DNA from: Lacisediminihabitans sp040549465
GTDB lineage: Bacteria > Actinomycetota > Actinomycetes > Actinomycetales > Microbacteriaceae
Assembly (NCBI RefSeq): GCF_040549465.1
Contig: NZ_JBEPTL010000005.1
Location: 1 to 64,000 of the forward strand
Direction: 5' to 3'
DNA: 64,000 nucleotides
Positions 50,985 through 60,192 of this stretch are shown here, in pieces. A model generated the notes under the pieces. It was not told the origin of the DNA. It did not search any database and saw nothing but the letters and a program-made list of their open reading frames with translations. The position numbers and the translations under genes were made by a program. The stretch's first letter is position 1. Each line of letters starts with the position of its first letter.

Positions 50985-51045
50985 TATGAGCCGAGCACAC
51001 GGCTCATAATCGTGGTGTCGCGGGTTCAAGTCCCGCTCCCGCTAC
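50985..51045 (+). repeat. Right attachment site (attR), partial tRNA-Met copy
   Basis: Positions 50993-51045 repeat the 3' part of tRNA-Met exactly. Just before, TATGAGCCG (50985-50993) is the inverted complement of CGGCTCATA (51000-51008), with 6 bp between. This symmetric pair around the anticodon resembles the two core sites bound by a tyrosine recombinase. The copy lacks a tRNA 5' half and is not a functional tRNA. Confidence 0.85.
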
Positions 51046-51160
51046 AGAAAAGTGGATTCTGATCAGGGATCCTCTTGGTCAGAGAGTCCTTCTCGATAAT
51101 CGCATTTTGTCAAACTCCGGTCTAGATCGGAATGTCTGCAATGCTCCGACGCACATCTGC

Positions 51161-51572
51161 TCAGGTGGCGGGTAGGCCAGTCGTTCGCAATCTCGCTGAT
51201 GGGACCCTGCCGAGTCCCGTACGACTTGTCGCCAGATTCCTGCCTCGACCGCGGGAGAGCTTAGTTCCGGAACGGGTAACTAAGACATAGACCATCCAGT
51301 GGTTCTGATCCGGCGTGCCGAGCAGCCGGATTCGTGGGTTCTGCTCAAGGCCGTCGCTATCGATGTAGCTGAGTGGATAGCCGCCGACGAGGTACTCGTG
51401 GATGCGGTGGTTCTCTATGATCGCGTCGAGCGACCTGGGCGGATGAGTAGCTCGTCCCACGTCTCCCGCTACCGGGAGCGATCTGCTCGCCGCGCTCTGG
51501 CTGCCATCCGAGCGGTTCGGCAAGGGTGTCGAGAGCAGCGTTCTCCCGGTCGAACTCAGAGATTACGGTCAT
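51161..51572 (-). pseudogene. Type I restriction HsdR remnant, start region only, deleted and frameshifted
   Basis: Reading from ATG 51572 gives MTVISEFDRENAALDTLAEP then LGWQPERGEQIAPGSG, an HsdR-like start. The expected continuation RETWDELLIRPG is found in a second frame, and RSLDAIIENHRIHEYLVGGY with SYIDSDGLEQNPRIRLL in a third. At least two frame changes and an internal deletion are needed, and the rest of the large HsdR protein is missing. The start overlaps the fic stop as ATGA, showing they were one operon. Confidence 0.65.
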
Positions 51573-52747
51573 CGTATTTCCTCATCGTCGAAGTCCGTGC
51601 GCGTAACTGCGTGCCAAATTTCAGAAGCCACCCACCGTTCCTTGCCCCCGCGTCCCCAGCGTCCGGCCGAACGCACCCAGCCGAGGCCTTCGGCTCGGTG
51701 TAGCAGGTTTGATCCGGTCGGCTGGGTAACGCTGAGCGCGCGCACGACCGCGTTGACGGTGACGACCGGGTTCTCGAGCAACACGTCGATGAGGTCGGCC
51801 ACCTGCGACCGGTCGCCGCGCACCTGAGCGCGGTAGCGCTCACGGATGTCGAGCAGGTTGCGGATGCGGTCTGCACTCTCGTTCGCCTGGTGTTCGACGG
51901 CGGCGGCGAAAAACTGAATCCATTCGTCGATCTCGCCGCGCTCGCGGACCGCTTGGAGGCGGTCGTAGTACTCGTTGCGGTTGGTTTCGAAGTACCCCGA
52001 GATGTGGAGGATCGGCGCGCTCAGCACATGGTCATGCATCAGTTCGAAGCCGATGAGCAGACGACCGATGCGACCGTTGCCATCGAGAAAGGGGTGGATG
52101 GTCTCGAACTGGTAATGCATCAACGCCCCGCGCAGCACCGTCGGTATGCTCGACGGGTCATTGACGAAGCGCTCCCAATCGGCGAGCAGCTCGCCGAGGT
52201 CGTCTTGATGAGGCGGGATGAAGCGCGCAGTCTCAGGGCGGGCGTTGGGCGAGCCGATCCACACGGGAGACCGCCGGATTTCACCCGGTGATTTCTCGTC
52301 GCCACTCCCGTTGGTGAGCAAGGTCTCGTGCAGTGCACAGAAAAAGCGCAATGTGAGCGGCCATGTCTTGATCAGTTGGGTTCCCTGTTCGATCGCGCGG
52401 AGGTAGTTCGCGACTTCACGGAGGTTCTCGTTCTCGATCGGGACGTCTTCGTTCTCAGCCGACAGGACTTCGCTCAGGGATGCCTCAGTGCCCTCGATTC
52501 GCGAGCTCGCCAGCGCCTCCTGTGCCAATGCGGGGCCGAGCAGCAACGCGGGGTTATCGATGATCATGGCGAGGCCAGAGAGTCGCCCGAGCGCCAAGTC
52601 AGCGCGCGACATGGCGGCAACTGTCTCGGGCTCCAGCGCCAGCTCGCGCGGGATGGGTGCGGGCAGGAAGTACGCGTGCGGCCAGGCGCTGAGCGGCTTG
52701 GTGGCGAGCGCGCCGAACCGAGTGCTGGTGAAATCGCTGGATCGCAT
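51569..52747 (-). CDS. Fic-family protein with winged-helix C-terminus
   Basis: This 392-residue protein has a complete Fic motif, HPFLDGNGRIGRLL, preceded by QFETI. The N-terminal inhibitory-helix-like segment SSRIEGTEASL holds a glutamate that can block ATP binding, so its activity is probably auto-inhibited. The C-terminus (VTVNAVVRALSVTQPTGSNL) is a winged HTH. Fic enzymes usually AMPylate target hydroxyls; targets here are unknown. Such genes often sit within type I restriction operons, which fits the coupled hsdR remnant. A strong inverted repeat lies upstream. Confidence 0.92.
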   Translation of the reverse strand: MRSSDFTSTRFGALATKPLSAWPHAYFLPAPIPRELALEPETVAAMSRADLALGRLSGLAMIIDNPALLLGPALAQEALASSRIEGTEASLSEVLSAENEDVPIENENLREVANYLRAIEQGTQLIKTWPLTLRFFCALHETLLTNGSGDEKSPGEIRRSPVWIGSPNARPETARFIPPHQDDLGELLADWERFVNDPSSIPTVLRGALMHYQFETIHPFLDGNGRIGRLLIGFELMHDHVLSAPILHISGYFETNRNEYYDRLQAVRERGEIDEWIQFFAAAVEHQANESADRIRNLLDIRERYRAQVRGDRSQVADLIDVLLENPVVTVNAVVRALSVTQPTGSNLLHRAEGLGWVRSAGRWGRGGKERWVASEIWHAVTRTDFDDEEIR

Positions 52748-52779
52748 GTCGACTGTCCGAGTCTTATAGAAAGTGGCTG

Positions 52780-52813
52780 AACTTATAAACCAGAGGCATT
52801 TGCTTTATAAGTT
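52780..52813. promoter_or_regulatory. Inverted-repeat operator upstream of fic
   Basis: AACTTATAAA (52780-52789) and TTTATAAGTT (52804-52813) form a perfect 10-bp inverted repeat with a 14-bp spacer, 33 bp upstream of the fic start. A further CTTATAG half-site lies at about 52763. Autoregulation by the winged-helix part of Fic is possible. Confidence 0.6.
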
Positions 52814-52928
52814 AGTGCACTTTATGCAAGCTATGTTGTGTCAGGACTTCGAAATCCGTTGTTCTGTCATCTTGCGGATCAGCTCGAGGTCGTAGACCCC
52901 GCAATCCGCCCTCTGAGGCTGCCGCGCC

Positions 52929-55616
52929 CTACCCCGTGTTCTGCAACCCCGCGGCGACGCCGCTCACCGACAGCAGCAACAGCCGCTGCAGTTCCGGGTC
53001 TGCAGCAGAGCCCTCGGGCGCCTCGCGCAGACTACGCAGCGCGCGAAGCTGAAGCAATGACAGCGCGTCGACATACGGGCTGCGCATCTTCACCGCACGC
53101 TGCAGCACGGGGCGGTTCGCGAGGAGCTCGCCACCGCCGGCGATGCGTACGACCCAGGATTGTGTGAGATCCATCTCCTCGAGCACGAGCGCCGCAAGAT
53201 CGTCGCGATCGCCCAGGGCGAGGAAGTGGCGCGCGATCCGTTCATCCGATTTGGCGAGCCCCATGGCGACGTTGTCGATCATGGTGCGGAACAGCGGCCA
53301 GTCCGCATAAGCGGAAGTCAGCAGTGTTTCGTCACCGACCGCGTCCAGCGCGCTTCCCAGCCCGAACCACCCTGCGAGGTTGATCCGCGCCTGCGTCCAC
53401 GAGAACACCCAGGGGATGGCGCGAAGGTCTTCGAGGGAGGACACCGACAGGCCGCGGCGGGCCGGGCGTGAACCAAGGGCGAGGAGTCCTACCTCTTCCA
53501 TCGGCGTGACCGTCGCGAACCACGGTGCGAAACCGGGTGCATGCACGAGCTCGAAGAAGCGTGCACGGGAGGTCTCGTCCAGGGTGGCGGCGACGTCGGC
53601 GAACCGGGCCGCGGCATCCTCGTTCCTCTTCTCGATGGACGGGGAGGAGGCGAGCAGTACGGCAGCCGCGACCTGGTCGATGTGGCGCATCGCAATGTCG
53701 TGGTCGCCGTAGCGGGCGAAAATCACCTCGCCCTGTTCGGTGAGCTTGAACCGGCCATCGACCGAATGCGGCGGCTGCGCGAGGATCGCCGAGTTGGCCG
53801 GGCCGCCGCCGCGCCCGAGCGCACCGCCGCGGCCGTGGAACAGCGTGAGCGTGATGTCGTTCTCGCGGGCCCATTCGGCGATCTCCCGCTGCGCCTGGTA
53901 CAGCGCGAGCGTCGCTCCGACCGGGCCGACATCTTTCGAGGAGTCCGAGTAGCCGAGCATCACCTCGAGGCGCCGACCGGTGGCCTCCAGCCGGGCAGCG
54001 AACTCGGGATGTTCGATAATCTCCGCGAGGATGCCCGGGGCCGCCTGCAGGTCGGCGAAGGTCTCGAACAGCGGGATGACGTCGAGCACCGGGGGCGCGC
54101 CGTTCGGGCCGACCGCGGCGCGGGCCAGTCGATGCACTGCGGCGAGGTCGTCGGCCGATTGACTGAACGAGACGATGTAGCGGCCCGCCGCGCGCGGGCC
54201 GTAGCGTTTCTGGATCTGCGCGATCGCGCGTACCAGATCGAGCGCCTCCTTGGCCACATCGCTGAGCGGCTCGCCCGACTCGATTTCGGCCAAAACCGTG
54301 CGATGCACAGCCGAATGCTGCCGCACTTCGAGCTCGGCGAGGTGGAAACCGAACGTCTCGACCTGCCAGATGAACTGCTGCAACTGGCCGTACGCGTGCC
54401 GGATGGCGCCGGCGCTCACGAGGGATTGCTGCACGATCTCGAGCTCGTCGAGCAGCTGCGCCGGATCGCGGTAGGCGAGATCCGCGTCACGGGTGCGCGT
54501 TGCCGCAATGCGACGCGCGATCAGCAGCAGGATGCGCCGGTGCGGCTCATTCGGCGACCGCTTGGCGATCTCCTTGGCTGCCTCGTCATCCGCCGACCGC
54601 AGCCTCTGCCATAGCGCGAGCAGCGCATCCGTCGGTGGGGTCGTCGCCGAGTCGAAGGTCAGGCCGCGCCCGACCCGGCTCGCGGTGCGTTCGAGTCCGA
54701 TCAGCACGTGCTCGCTCGCGATCGCAGCGGCCTTCTTGGTGACCGACGCGGTGACGAACGGGTTGCCGTCGCGGTCCCCGCCCACCCAGGTGCCGAGGCG
54801 AATGAAGGAGCGCACAACCGGCGTCTCGTCGCCGGCCTTGTCGCCACGAAGCACATCCTCGATGCGCTGGTAGACCTCGGGGATCGACGTGTAGAGCGTC
54901 TCGTCGAAGACCGCCATGATCGAGCGCACCTCATCCACGGGCGTCGGCTTCTCGAGGCGAAGGGGAGCTGTGCGCCACAGGGTGTCGACCTCTTCGAGCA
55001 GGCTGCGCTCGATGCGCACCTCATCGGGGCCGCCGTGGGAGAGATCGTGCTCGCCGAGGAACTCGGAGAGGCGGCGGATGCTGCTGGAGACCGCGCGCCG
55101 TCGCGCCTCGGTGGGATGCGCGGTGAACACCGGATGGAACCGCATCGCCTGCAGGCGCTCGGTTGCCGCATCCGCACCGATCTCCTTGCTGAGCTGCGCG
55201 AACGCGCTGCCCATCGAGACGGATGGGTCGTTGCTCCTGGTTTGGTCTTCGCGCTCTCTCAGCACGCGCACGCGCTGGTGCTCCTCGGCCAGGTTGACGA
55301 GGTGGAAGTACGCAGTGAACGCGCGGGCGACCTCGTCCGCGCGTTGGATCGTAAAGCTCTCGACGATCTCCGCAGCGCGCGAGAAGGCTTCGGATGTCTC
55401 CTCGGTGTATGCCTGGATCGTCGCGAGTCGCAGCCTCTCGACATCGTCATAGAGGCCGTCGGATCCGCTCTCGCGCAGCACTCGGCCGAGCAGGTCGCCG
55501 AGCAGGTGCACGTCTGCCCGCATGGTGCCCGGGATGCGATGTTCGGCCTCGAAGCGCCCGACTAGATCAGTGGTGGAGTCGAGACCCGTGGAGTCACTGG
55601 AGCTAGCATCGTGCAT
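52929..55616 (-). CDS. ppc: Phosphoenolpyruvate carboxylase
   Basis: This 895-residue cytosolic enzyme adds bicarbonate to PEP to form oxaloacetate. Signature regions are HPVFTAHPTEARRRAV (catalytic His), MLGYSDSSKDVGPVGA, FHGRGGALGRGGGPANSAIL and QGEVIFARYG. The C-terminal motif LLLSVSGVAAGLQNTG is the conserved end of the family and of the active site. The ATG at 55616 matches family length. Single gene, divergent from the GH3 gene. Confidence 0.97.
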   Translation of the reverse strand: MHDASSSDSTGLDSTTDLVGRFEAEHRIPGTMRADVHLLGDLLGRVLRESGSDGLYDDVERLRLATIQAYTEETSEAFSRAAEIVESFTIQRADEVARAFTAYFHLVNLAEEHQRVRVLREREDQTRSNDPSVSMGSAFAQLSKEIGADAATERLQAMRFHPVFTAHPTEARRRAVSSSIRRLSEFLGEHDLSHGGPDEVRIERSLLEEVDTLWRTAPLRLEKPTPVDEVRSIMAVFDETLYTSIPEVYQRIEDVLRGDKAGDETPVVRSFIRLGTWVGGDRDGNPFVTASVTKKAAAIASEHVLIGLERTASRVGRGLTFDSATTPPTDALLALWQRLRSADDEAAKEIAKRSPNEPHRRILLLIARRIAATRTRDADLAYRDPAQLLDELEIVQQSLVSAGAIRHAYGQLQQFIWQVETFGFHLAELEVRQHSAVHRTVLAEIESGEPLSDVAKEALDLVRAIAQIQKRYGPRAAGRYIVSFSQSADDLAAVHRLARAAVGPNGAPPVLDVIPLFETFADLQAAPGILAEIIEHPEFAARLEATGRRLEVMLGYSDSSKDVGPVGATLALYQAQREIAEWARENDITLTLFHGRGGALGRGGGPANSAILAQPPHSVDGRFKLTEQGEVIFARYGDHDIAMRHIDQVAAAVLLASSPSIEKRNEDAAARFADVAATLDETSRARFFELVHAPGFAPWFATVTPMEEVGLLALGSRPARRGLSVSSLEDLRAIPWVFSWTQARINLAGWFGLGSALDAVGDETLLTSAYADWPLFRTMIDNVAMGLAKSDERIARHFLALGDRDDLAALVLEEMDLTQSWVVRIAGGGELLANRPVLQRAVKMRSPYVDALSLLQLRALRSLREAPEGSAADPELQRLLLLSVSGVAAGLQNTG

Positions 55617-55671
55617 GGTTCAACGCTACCGGGCGCCCGATCGCGCATAAACAGGGTGGAGAATTTAGGGC

Positions 55672-57846
55672 ATGACACCGGAGGGCGGCGCGTACGGCGA
55701 GGCAGTCCGAGCCGTTCGGGCGGGCGAGCTCGACGCTGATGAGGCCGCAGACCAACTGATCGCCCGGATGACCGATCGGGAGCTCCTCGGACTGCTCGAC
55801 GGCGACTCTCCCAGGCGGCTCCTGGTTCTCATCCCGGTGCTCCTCGGGCGGCGGTCGTTCGTCGCCGGCGCGGTCCCGCGTCTCGGCATCCCAGGTATCC
55901 GGTTCAGCGACGGTGCGCGCGGCGTTGTCATCGGCGCGTCTACCTCCTTCCCTGTCACGATGGCCCGGGCAGCAACCTGGGACCCTTCGCTGGAGGAGCA
56001 GGTCGGCCGGGCGATCGGCCTGGAGACCAACGCGCAGGGCGCGAACTACTCCGCCTCTGTGTGCGTGAACCTCCTTCGCCATCCCGCCTGGGGTCGGGCG
56101 CAGGAATGCTATGGCGAGGACCCGGTGCTCACCGGCCGGATGGGGGTTGCCATGACCCGCGGAGTTCGCGAGCACGTAATGGCCTGCGTGAAGCACTTCG
56201 CGCTCAACTCGATGGAGAACGAGCGTTTCGAAGTCGACGTGTGGGTCGGCGAGCACGCGCTGCACGAGGTCTACCTGCCGCACTTTAAGGCCGTGGTGGA
56301 TGCCGGTGCCGACTCCGTGATGACTGCCTACAACCGAGTTCGTGGCGAGTACATGGACGTCAATCGCGCTCTGCTCACCGATGTACTGCGGCACGAGTGG
56401 GGTTTCTCGGGGTTCGTGACGAGCGACTGGGTGTTCGGCACCCACGACGCGGTCGCTAGCCTGAAGGCGGGGATGGACGTAGAGATGCCACTTCGGTTGC
56501 TGCGCGCCCGCGATTTGCCGGCGGCGCTGCGCTCGGGAGACGTGGATCGCGGGGCGGTGCTGCAGTCTGCTCGCCGCATCCTGCGCACCACTGTGCTGCA
56601 TGCTGCGGCCCACGAGGTCGCGAGGCCGAGCGCCGCCGTCATCGCTTCCCCGTCGCACCGGTCGCTCGCCCGCCAGGTCGCCGCGGAGTCGATCGTGCTC
56701 CTCAAGAATGAGGCCGTCGGCGCGGTACCGCTGCTGCCGCTGGATGCCGGCATCCGGCACCTCGCGGTGATTGGCAGGCTGGCTGCACAGGCCAACCTCG
56801 GTGACCACGGGTCGTCGCGCGTTCGGCCCCCCTCAACGGTCTCGCCGCTGCAGGGGCTGCGCGAGGCTCTTCCCCGCGTGCGGATCACGACCGCATCTGG
56901 TCGGATTGCGCGCGCTGCTGCTGTCGCTGCTGCGGCAGACACGGCGATCGTCGTCGTCGGGCTGGACCAGCACGACGAGGGCGAATCGGTCGTCACAGGT
57001 GGAGTCGAAGTGGGCGTGCTCGGTCGGGCGTTCCGTTCGGGTCCCCTCCGGGCATTGCTCATTGGTCTCGCACACCTGGCGTCGCGCTTCGTCCGAGGTG
57101 GCGACCGCAGATCGCTCGATCTGCGCCCCTCAGACGTGCAACTCATTCGCGCGGTTGCCGCTGCCAACCCGCGCACCGTAGTCGTGCTCATTGGCGGTAG
57201 TGCGATTCTGACCGAGGCGTGGCGAGAGCGGGTGCCGGCCCTGCTTCTTGCCTGGTACGGAGGGATGGAGGGCGGTCACGCCCTGGCGAGCGTGCTGACC
57301 GGCGGCGCGGAACCGGGCGGAAGGCTGCCTTTCGTTATGCCGACGGATCTCGCGCACCTGCCTCCGTTCGACGGCGCGGCGAAGTCTGTCGTCTACGACG
57401 ACAGGTGGGGTCAGCGACTGCTCGACGCGGAGGGACACGCGGCCGCTTTCCCGTTCGGGTTCGGCCTCGGCTACACGACGATGAAGCACCGGTTGGTCGA
57501 CCACCGGTTCAAGGACACGGGTGGCAGCGCGGAGGTGCTCGTGACCAACACGGGTGACCGCGAGGGCTCAACCGTTGTGCAGATCTATGCCGCGGATGTT
57601 TCGCTCGCCCGGCCGGTGGCTCAGCTGCTGGGCTTCCAGAAGGCGTCCCTGCAGGCGCACACCGAGGCGGTCGTGACGGTTGCGCTGGACGCCGGGCCAA
57701 CACTCCAGCGCGATCCGGCGACACGGCGTTGGACGCCACGCCCGGGTGAATGGGCAATGCTGGCCGCCCAGCACAGCCCCAGCAGCTGGGACGGTGCGAT
57801 ACGGCTCCGCGAGCCCTCCGATACGGACGGTGCTGAGGTCAGCTAA
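55672..57846 (+). CDS. Glycoside hydrolase family 3 (beta-glycosidase)
   Basis: This 724-residue enzyme without a signal peptide is likely cytosolic. The N-terminal barrel has GIRFSDGARGVVIG, SFPVTMARAATWD, VKHFALNSMENERF and the nucleophile aspartate in GFVTSDWVFGTHD. The C-terminal alpha/beta domain (VLIGGSAILTEAW, LPFVMPTDLAHLPPFDG) is followed by a fibronectin-III-like domain. It releases terminal beta-linked sugars; glucosidase or xylosidase activity cannot be separated here. Confidence 0.92.
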   Translation: MTPEGGAYGEAVRAVRAGELDADEAADQLIARMTDRELLGLLDGDSPRRLLVLIPVLLGRRSFVAGAVPRLGIPGIRFSDGARGVVIGASTSFPVTMARAATWDPSLEEQVGRAIGLETNAQGANYSASVCVNLLRHPAWGRAQECYGEDPVLTGRMGVAMTRGVREHVMACVKHFALNSMENERFEVDVWVGEHALHEVYLPHFKAVVDAGADSVMTAYNRVRGEYMDVNRALLTDVLRHEWGFSGFVTSDWVFGTHDAVASLKAGMDVEMPLRLLRARDLPAALRSGDVDRGAVLQSARRILRTTVLHAAAHEVARPSAAVIASPSHRSLARQVAAESIVLLKNEAVGAVPLLPLDAGIRHLAVIGRLAAQANLGDHGSSRVRPPSTVSPLQGLREALPRVRITTASGRIARAAAVAAAADTAIVVVGLDQHDEGESVVTGGVEVGVLGRAFRSGPLRALLIGLAHLASRFVRGGDRRSLDLRPSDVQLIRAVAAANPRTVVVLIGGSAILTEAWRERVPALLLAWYGGMEGGHALASVLTGGAEPGGRLPFVMPTDLAHLPPFDGAAKSVVYDDRWGQRLLDAEGHAAAFPFGFGLGYTTMKHRLVDHRFKDTGGSAEVLVTNTGDREGSTVVQIYAADVSLARPVAQLLGFQKASLQAHTEAVVTVALDAGPTLQRDPATRRWTPRPGEWAMLAAQHSPSSWDGAIRLREPSDTDGAEVS

Positions 57847-57858
57847 GCGCAGCTCGAG

Positions 57859-59337
57859 TCAAGCGTCAGGAGAATCCTCGTCGACGGCGAGGGGATGCGC
57901 CGCAAGGCCCTCAACGCGAACAGGAAGCGAGTCGTCGTCGCGCAGCACGCCGCGGAGCAACCGCCGCGCTTCCCACCGAAATGTCACACGTGTCTCGTCA
58001 TGCCGCAGCACCAGATTCCCATCAGGGCCGGCATATCGCTTCTGCAGATCGACGAGCTCCTCGGCACGCAGCAGGGCAACCGTGCTCTCGGACGCTGGAT
58101 CTACGAGGCGGACCAGCGACGTTGGCCCCGTTAGATCGCTTGCGATGAGACGTTGCTCGCTGGTTGCGAGGATCGTCTTTTGGGCACCGCGTGTTACGAC
58201 TAGGGGGCGGGATGGTCCGTCAAGCAGCCCGGTCAGCACATCCGCGGCTGCGTTGGGGCGGCCAATCCGCTGCGCTGCCGCCTGCATCCGCTGTAGGCGG
58301 CCCGGCTCCTGCAGTAACTGTTCGATCTTCCATCCGATCGTGGAGGGGGTGTTGCACCGGATGGCAGCCCCTTGCTCCATCAGGTAGTCCCCGTTCCGCA
58401 CTTCCTGACCGGGGATGGGGTTCACCAGCACCATCGGGAGCCCTGCTGCCATGCACTCCGATGCTGAGAGCCCGCCGGGCTTGCCGACGAACAGGTCAGA
58501 CTCGCGCAACAATTTCGGCATCTCCGACGTGAACCCGAGCACGCGGTACCGATCTCCGGCCGACCCAACGAGCTGCTCAATGCGCTGCCTCAGCGCGTCG
58601 TTTCGTCCACACAGGATTGTGGCGGTGAACGGCGAGCGCACGTGCAGCGTCTGACGCACGACCGCGACGGCGTAGTCGCCGCCGGACGCACCGGCGGAGA
58701 TCAGTAGCTTCGGAAGCCCCTCGCGATCGCGTACTGGTGCCTGCTTCGGTTCTGGCGCGATCGGGATGCCGGTGACCGCGACACGGTCGGGCGGTAGGCC
58801 CAGCGCCATGAGCTGCACCCTCCCCTCCTCCCTCGCCACGAAGAGGGCGTGGAATGCGCTCGTGAGCCACAGCCCCTGGAAGTCGTAGTCCGTCGTCACG
58901 ACAGCGGTCTTCGCATCGATCGCGCCGCGGAGAATCAGCGACGCCAACAACTGGGCCGGCAGGAAGTGGGTGCAGACGATCGCGGTTGGCCGGAACTGTT
59001 TGATCGCACTGATGGCGGGAGACGCGTTCGCCCGCGTCCATGGATCAATCGGGCCGCGGCGCCGGAATGGCTGGTCGCTGACGTCGTAACCCCAGTCCAC
59101 CAGCCATGGCAAGTCTTCGACCAGAACGAAGTAGCCCTTTCCCAGCAGGTCGCGGTACAGCCCGCTGCTCGCGTCCAGCACGTCGAGCACCCGCACTTCG
59201 TCGATGTCGGGGCGACCGGCGCATGCCTGCTGCACTGCCGCTGCCGCGCTGTTGTGCCCCGATCCCACCCCGGCGGACAGAATCAATACGCGCTCTCCAC
59301 CAGCCGTCATGGCCCCCTGTGCCGACGCGCTACGCAT
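57859..59337 (-). CDS. MGDG-synthase/GT28-type glycosyltransferase
   Basis: The protein has about 492 residues. The N-terminal MGDG_synth segment is LILSAGVGSGHNSAAAAVQQ with CTHFLPAQLLASLILRG; the GT28 C-terminal domain contains ISAGASGGDYAV, LCGRNDALRQRIEQLV and the nucleotide-sugar site FVGKPGGLSASECMAAGLPM. It probably glycosylates diacylglycerol or a related lipid at the membrane face. The C-terminal 130 residues look like an extra domain. The frame is open upstream into a damaged SDR gene; I place the start at ATG 59337, with ATG 59310 as alternative. Confidence 0.85.
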   Translation of the reverse strand: MRSASAQGAMTAGGERVLILSAGVGSGHNSAAAAVQQACAGRPDIDEVRVLDVLDASSGLYRDLLGKGYFVLVEDLPWLVDWGYDVSDQPFRRRGPIDPWTRANASPAISAIKQFRPTAIVCTHFLPAQLLASLILRGAIDAKTAVVTTDYDFQGLWLTSAFHALFVAREEGRVQLMALGLPPDRVAVTGIPIAPEPKQAPVRDREGLPKLLISAGASGGDYAVAVVRQTLHVRSPFTATILCGRNDALRQRIEQLVGSAGDRYRVLGFTSEMPKLLRESDLFVGKPGGLSASECMAAGLPMVLVNPIPGQEVRNGDYLMEQGAAIRCNTPSTIGWKIEQLLQEPGRLQRMQAAAQRIGRPNAAADVLTGLLDGPSRPLVVTRGAQKTILATSEQRLIASDLTGPTSLVRLVDPASESTVALLRAEELVDLQKRYAGPDGNLVLRHDETRVTFRWEARRLLRGVLRDDDSLPVRVEGLAAHPLAVDEDSPDA

Positions 59338-59436
59338 GAAGATATGGTAACGCGGCACCGGCCGTGAGGCTCGGCTGGGACGACGACGGTGCACGAGCTG
59401 TCGTTGAGCCACCTTTGACCTACCAGGGAATCCGAC

Positions 59437-60178
59437 CGCTTCTGGGTCGTGTTCCTCGCTGATGAACATTCCGGTTGAACCATTGGGCGCGCGCGTTACC
59501 ACTCGAGCGATGCGTGCGGCTGCAACCTCGACCGAACCCGTACCCCGATAGTTATTGAAATCGGTCGCGGTAAAGCCAGGATCTACGGCGTTGACCTGAA
59601 ACGCGGTATCACGGAGTTCGTAGGCAAGGTCGATCGTATACATGTTGAGTGCGGCTTTGGAGGGCTGATAGACGGCCCCTTTCGCCGAGTAGTAGAGCGA
59701 TGCCTCGTACGTCGCCAGGGTCAAAGAGCCTTGGCTCGACGAGACATTGACGATTCGCGGATTGGAGGAATTTCGAAGAAGATCGACGAATGCCTGGGTC
59801 ACGCGGACCACTCCGAAAAGGTTCAGATCGAAAACTGCTCGATAGGTGTCAATTGGCGCCTCGAGGGCACCCTGAGGGCGACCGCCGCTCATCCCCGCAT
59901 TGTTGATGAGCACATCCAGGGTGCCTGTTGTGGCGCCTACAGCTTGTCGTGCCGCCTCGACCGACTCCTGATCGGTCGCATCCAGTTGAACCAACTCGAC
60001 GTTGTCGAAACCCAACTCATGCAGTCTCGAAATCGCGTCAACACTGTTCGGGATGCTTCGACTCCCGAGGAACACGTAATAGCCCTGCTGCAGCAACTGG
60101 CGGGCCGTTTCCCAACCGATTCCCCTGTTGGCTCCGGTCACGAGTGCGAGCTGCCCCTGACTTCTCGGCCGCGAACAT
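59437..60178 (-). pseudogene. Short-chain dehydrogenase with start frameshift and lost stop
   Basis: From ATG 60178 the frame reads MFAAEKSG and then loses the SDR frame at a run of four G (60154-60157, C on the plus strand). With three G the protein would continue as QLALVTGANRGIGWETARQL. The rest is a normal classical SDR (VLINNAGMSGGRPQ, VNVSSSQGSL, PSKAALNMYT). At the end, after GMFISEEHDPEA, there is no stop codon and the frame runs on through apparently non-coding sequence into the glycosyltransferase. Only an internal GTG (60141) could start it. Probably decayed, unless the G-run is a sequencing error. Confidence 0.65.
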
Positions 60179-60192
60179 GGGCGCGATCGGGA

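Larger units (their letters stand above)
29279..51045. mobile_element. Genomic island integrated in tRNA-Met, catabolic cargo
   Basis: The 3' 53 bp of tRNA-Met (29279-29331) recur without mismatch at 50993-51045, giving an element of 21714 bp. AGAAAAGTG also follows each copy, with two extra bases on the left. This is the signature of tyrosine-recombinase insertion at a tRNA anticodon loop. Cargo is 18 genes for uptake and breakdown of one substrate class, plus a GntR regulator. No integrase, relaxase or phage gene is visible, so the element appears immobile or is moved in trans. Base composition looks similar to the surroundings, suggesting transfer between related actinobacteria. Confidence 0.85.

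Noticed and set aside
50993..51045. Second tRNA-Met gene
   Set aside because: Only the part from the 3' D-arm onward is present; there is no acceptor 5' strand or full D-arm, so it is an attachment-site copy.
57859..60141. Natural SDR-glycosyltransferase fusion protein of 760 residues
   Set aside because: The linker looks like translated non-coding DNA, the SDR start is frameshifted, and the glycosyltransferase has its own possible starts; decay of the SDR is more likely.
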